This document shows, piece by piece, positions 38,292 through 39,619 of a stretch of DNA of 39,619 nt. A program made the translations under genes and the position numbers. The stretch is from NCBI GenBank assembly GCA_900548505.1, contig URKI01000023.1, positions 1 through 39,619 of the forward strand, given 5' to 3'. Position 1 is the stretch's first letter; the number at the start of each line of letters is the position of its first letter. The notes below the pieces were generated by a model. The model was not told where the DNA came from and made no database searches. It saw nothing but the letters and a program-made list of their open reading frames with translations. This DNA comes from an uncultured Oscillibacter sp. Lineage in GTDB: Bacteria; Bacillota; Clostridia; Oscillospirales; Oscillospiraceae.

Positions 38292-39470
38292 TCACAGAAT
38301 GGAGGCGAAGATGCCTGCCACGATGATGGAGAGGGTGGTAACGGAGGCCAGGCCGGCCACCACGAAGCGGGGCATGATCTTGCCCAGGATGTACTCCTTC
38401 TCCTCCTCGTTCTCGGCCAGTGCCAGAGCCACCTCGTTGGAGATGAGGTAGGTGGAGGGGAAGCCCAGCATCTGGCACATGGCGATGCCGAAGGACAGGC
38501 TCCGGGAGCCCATGATCTTCCAGCAGGGCAGCACGCACATGATGATGAGGGAGGCCACGATGGTGGCGGCGAAGATGATCACCACGTAGAATGCCAGCGT
38601 GGCGATGTCGCCTACGGAGATGTTGGCCAGGGCGGGGATGATGGCGGCAAACACCACCATGGTGATCAGGCCCGAGGCCTTGCCCTTGTCCAGCACCTTT
38701 TCGGGGATCAGACCCGTCTCACACAGCACAACGGACAGCACCAGAGCGATGATGGAGTAGTTGATGGGGGTGATGGTGCCCAGCCACACGGAGATGAAGC
38801 CGCCGAACACGGTGATGAAGATGCAGGTGTTGGAGGTGTAGAAGCGGTCGTGCTTCTGGCAGAACTTCACCTTCTGCTTGCCGTCCTTGGGAGCGGGCGC
38901 AGCGGAGAGGGTGATGCCCTGGGCCTTCTTCTCCCGGTACTCGGCCAGCAGGTGACGGGCCTCGATGAGGCCGCAGCGGGAGACGATGGGCGTGCCTACG
39001 AACTTCTGCACGGCGAACACCACGGCGGGCAGCATGGCGGCCAGGGTCAGACCCTTGGCCACGGCAGCGTCGGTCATGATCTGGGTGGCCACCAGGGCGC
39101 CGTTGATGACGGGGATGCTCACCAGGGCGGCGTCACGGCCGATCAGGGGGATCACCAGCAGGATGCCGATGACGGCGGCGGCCATGCCGATGATGGAGGT
39201 GACCACGGTGCGCCACTCATCCAGCAGCTGGCGCAGGTTGATCATGGTGCCCATGTGGAACACCAGCATGGGGGTGGCCCAGCTGGCGGCGGCGGTCAGG
39301 CCGGCCTGGTCGATGATGTCGGCGGGGACGATCTTGAACAGGAACAGCAGCAAAAAGCTGATCAATACCACGAAAATGGATGAGAGCTTTGCCTTGGTCC
39401 AGATACCAAGCCAGTCACCGATGACGAACAAACCCAGTACAATGGAAAAATAAAGCATATACCCAAGCAT
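38292..39470 (-). CDS. Multi-pass transporter, possibly glutamate/sodium symporter-like
   Basis: This 392-residue protein has about ten TM helices in two halves split by a charged cytosolic loop (about 172-212, YREKKAQG...KQKVKFCQKHDRFY). It begins LGYMLYFSIVLGLFVIGDWLG; ATPMLVFHMGTMINLRQLLDEW and NGALVATQIMTDAAVAKGL look like the re-entrant and helix regions of GltS/ESS-like symporters, but I cannot assign a family with certainty. The second half has SFGIAMCQMLGFPSTYLISNEVA, possibly the second substrate loop. GGGAGGG precedes the ATG at 39470. The gamma-glutamyltransferase gene follows after 18 bases, which favours glutamate or a gamma-glutamyl compound as substrate (inference). Confidence 0.78.
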   Translation of the reverse strand: MLGYMLYFSIVLGLFVIGDWLGIWTKAKLSSIFVVLISFLLLFLFKIVPADIIDQAGLTAAASWATPMLVFHMGTMINLRQLLDEWRTVVTSIIGMAAAVIGILLVIPLIGRDAALVSIPVINGALVATQIMTDAAVAKGLTLAAMLPAVVFAVQKFVGTPIVSRCGLIEARHLLAEYREKKAQGITLSAAPAPKDGKQKVKFCQKHDRFYTSNTCIFITVFGGFISVWLGTITPINYSIIALVLSVVLCETGLIPEKVLDKGKASGLITMVVFAAIIPALANISVGDIATLAFYVVIIFAATIVASLIIMCVLPCWKIMGSRSLSFGIAMCQMLGFPSTYLISNEVALALAENEEEKEYILGKIMPRFVVAGLASVTTLSIIVAGIFASIL

Positions 39471-39495
39471 ATATTTCCCTCCCGTATTTATTTTT

Positions 39496-39568
39496 TTGAT
39501 AATGGGTTATCGTTGATAATAAGATGCCGGAGAGAAAAAATCCAATAGTCCCTGCTGATAATTGATAA
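39496..39568. repeat. Repeated TTGATAAT-type motifs before the transporter gene
   Basis: TTGATAAT occurs at 39496-39503 and 39513-39520, CTGATAAT at 39555-39562 and TTGATAA at 39562-39568. GATAATGGGTTATC at 39498-39511 is a short palindrome. These are candidate regulator sites in the transporter promoter region. Confidence 0.4.
39516..39545 (-). promoter_or_regulatory. Possible promoter of the transporter-GGT unit
   Basis: On the minus strand TTGGAT (39545-39540), 18-bp spacer, TATTAT (39521-39516), about 45 bases before the ATG at 39470. Confidence 0.45.
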
Positions 39569-39569
39569 A

Positions 39570-39619
39570 CTGTCTCTTATACACATCTGACGCTGCCGAC
39601 GACTAGTCGAGTGTAGATC
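39570..39619. other. Nextera sequencing adapter at contig end (not genomic)
   Basis: Bases 39570-39588 are the 19-bp Tn5 mosaic end and 39589-39602 complete the standard Nextera adapter. They are followed by an 8-base index CTAGTCGA (39603-39610) and GTGTAGATC, the start of the Illumina P5-side primer complement. This is library sequence left untrimmed, so real genomic DNA ends at 39569. Confidence 0.97.

Noticed and set aside
1..39569. CRISPR arrays, insertion sequences, prophage or integrase attachment sites
   Set aside because: No regularly spaced repeats, transposase or phage genes, or duplicated tRNA ends were seen; the tRNA-Cys is followed directly by its terminator and an ordinary gene.

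Overview
The window is a GC-rich (roughly 60%), gene-dense stretch of a Gram-positive, low-oxygen Firmicute genome. It most resembles the Oscillospiraceae group of gut Clostridia (Flavonifractor/Oscillibacter-like). This rests on strong AGGAGG-type ribosome sites, standard TTGACA/TATAAT promoters, BrnQ, MATE and SLH-domain proteins, DUF2089 and DUF4349 proteins, and a Bacillus-type ThyA variant. The taxonomic call is an inference. There is no IS element, prophage, CRISPR array or rRNA. The last 50 bases are Nextera library adapter, so the right edge is an untrimmed contig end. The left edge cuts a tRNA-Gly.

Layout. 1-260: partial tRNA-Gly and a complete tRNA-Cys with promoter and terminator. 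453-5148: an unrecognised two-part membrane locus, a polytopic membrane protein followed by a zinc-ribbon/coiled-coil/single-TM protein with three ~240-residue extracytoplasmic repeats. The third repeat is split off by an in-frame TGA exactly where the other two repeats have a conserved Cys. 5192-10027: DUF4349 lipoprotein, FMN-dependent alpha-hydroxy-acid dehydrogenase with a Cys-rich N-terminus, DAACS dicarboxylate/amino-acid symporter, acyltransferase-3 membrane protein. 10063-15884: a divergent locus with nifS-like cysteine desulfurase, MATE and rlmA on the minus strand, and mtaB, a YfbR-like HD nucleotidase and an FCD-only protein on the plus strand. 15933-19358: recG then brnQ (minus). 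19462-20716: ECF sigma/anti-sigma pair with an apparent self-recognised promoter. 20771-22111: thyA-folA (minus). 22323-25512: AraC regulator plus MATE exporter, and a second AraC regulator. 25776-25835: a stand-alone 19-residue hydrophobic peptide gene. 25907-29749: FAD-dependent oxidoreductase, D-2-hydroxyacid dehydrogenase and iron alcohol dehydrogenase (minus). 30025-32905: HtrA protease and SLH-anchored polysaccharide deacetylase. 32961-33505: membrane protein/XRE regulator pair with three operator-like half sites. 33666-34775: ychF. 34840-35760: nitrilase. 35986-36604: DUF2089 HTH protein plus membrane protein behind a promoter covered by a perfect 15-bp palindrome. 36657-39470: multi-pass transporter and gamma-glutamyltransferase (minus).

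Convergent genes are mostly separated by only 35-65 bp filled by one A-stem-T hairpin that can terminate both strands. The main regulatory themes are small one-component regulators paired with membrane proteins or exporters (XRE/membrane, DUF2089/membrane, AraC/MATE, sigma/anti-sigma), each with visible promoter or operator structure. The most unusual items are the repeat protein broken at a conserved Cys codon, the free-standing mini-gene at 25776, and the two operator palindromes.
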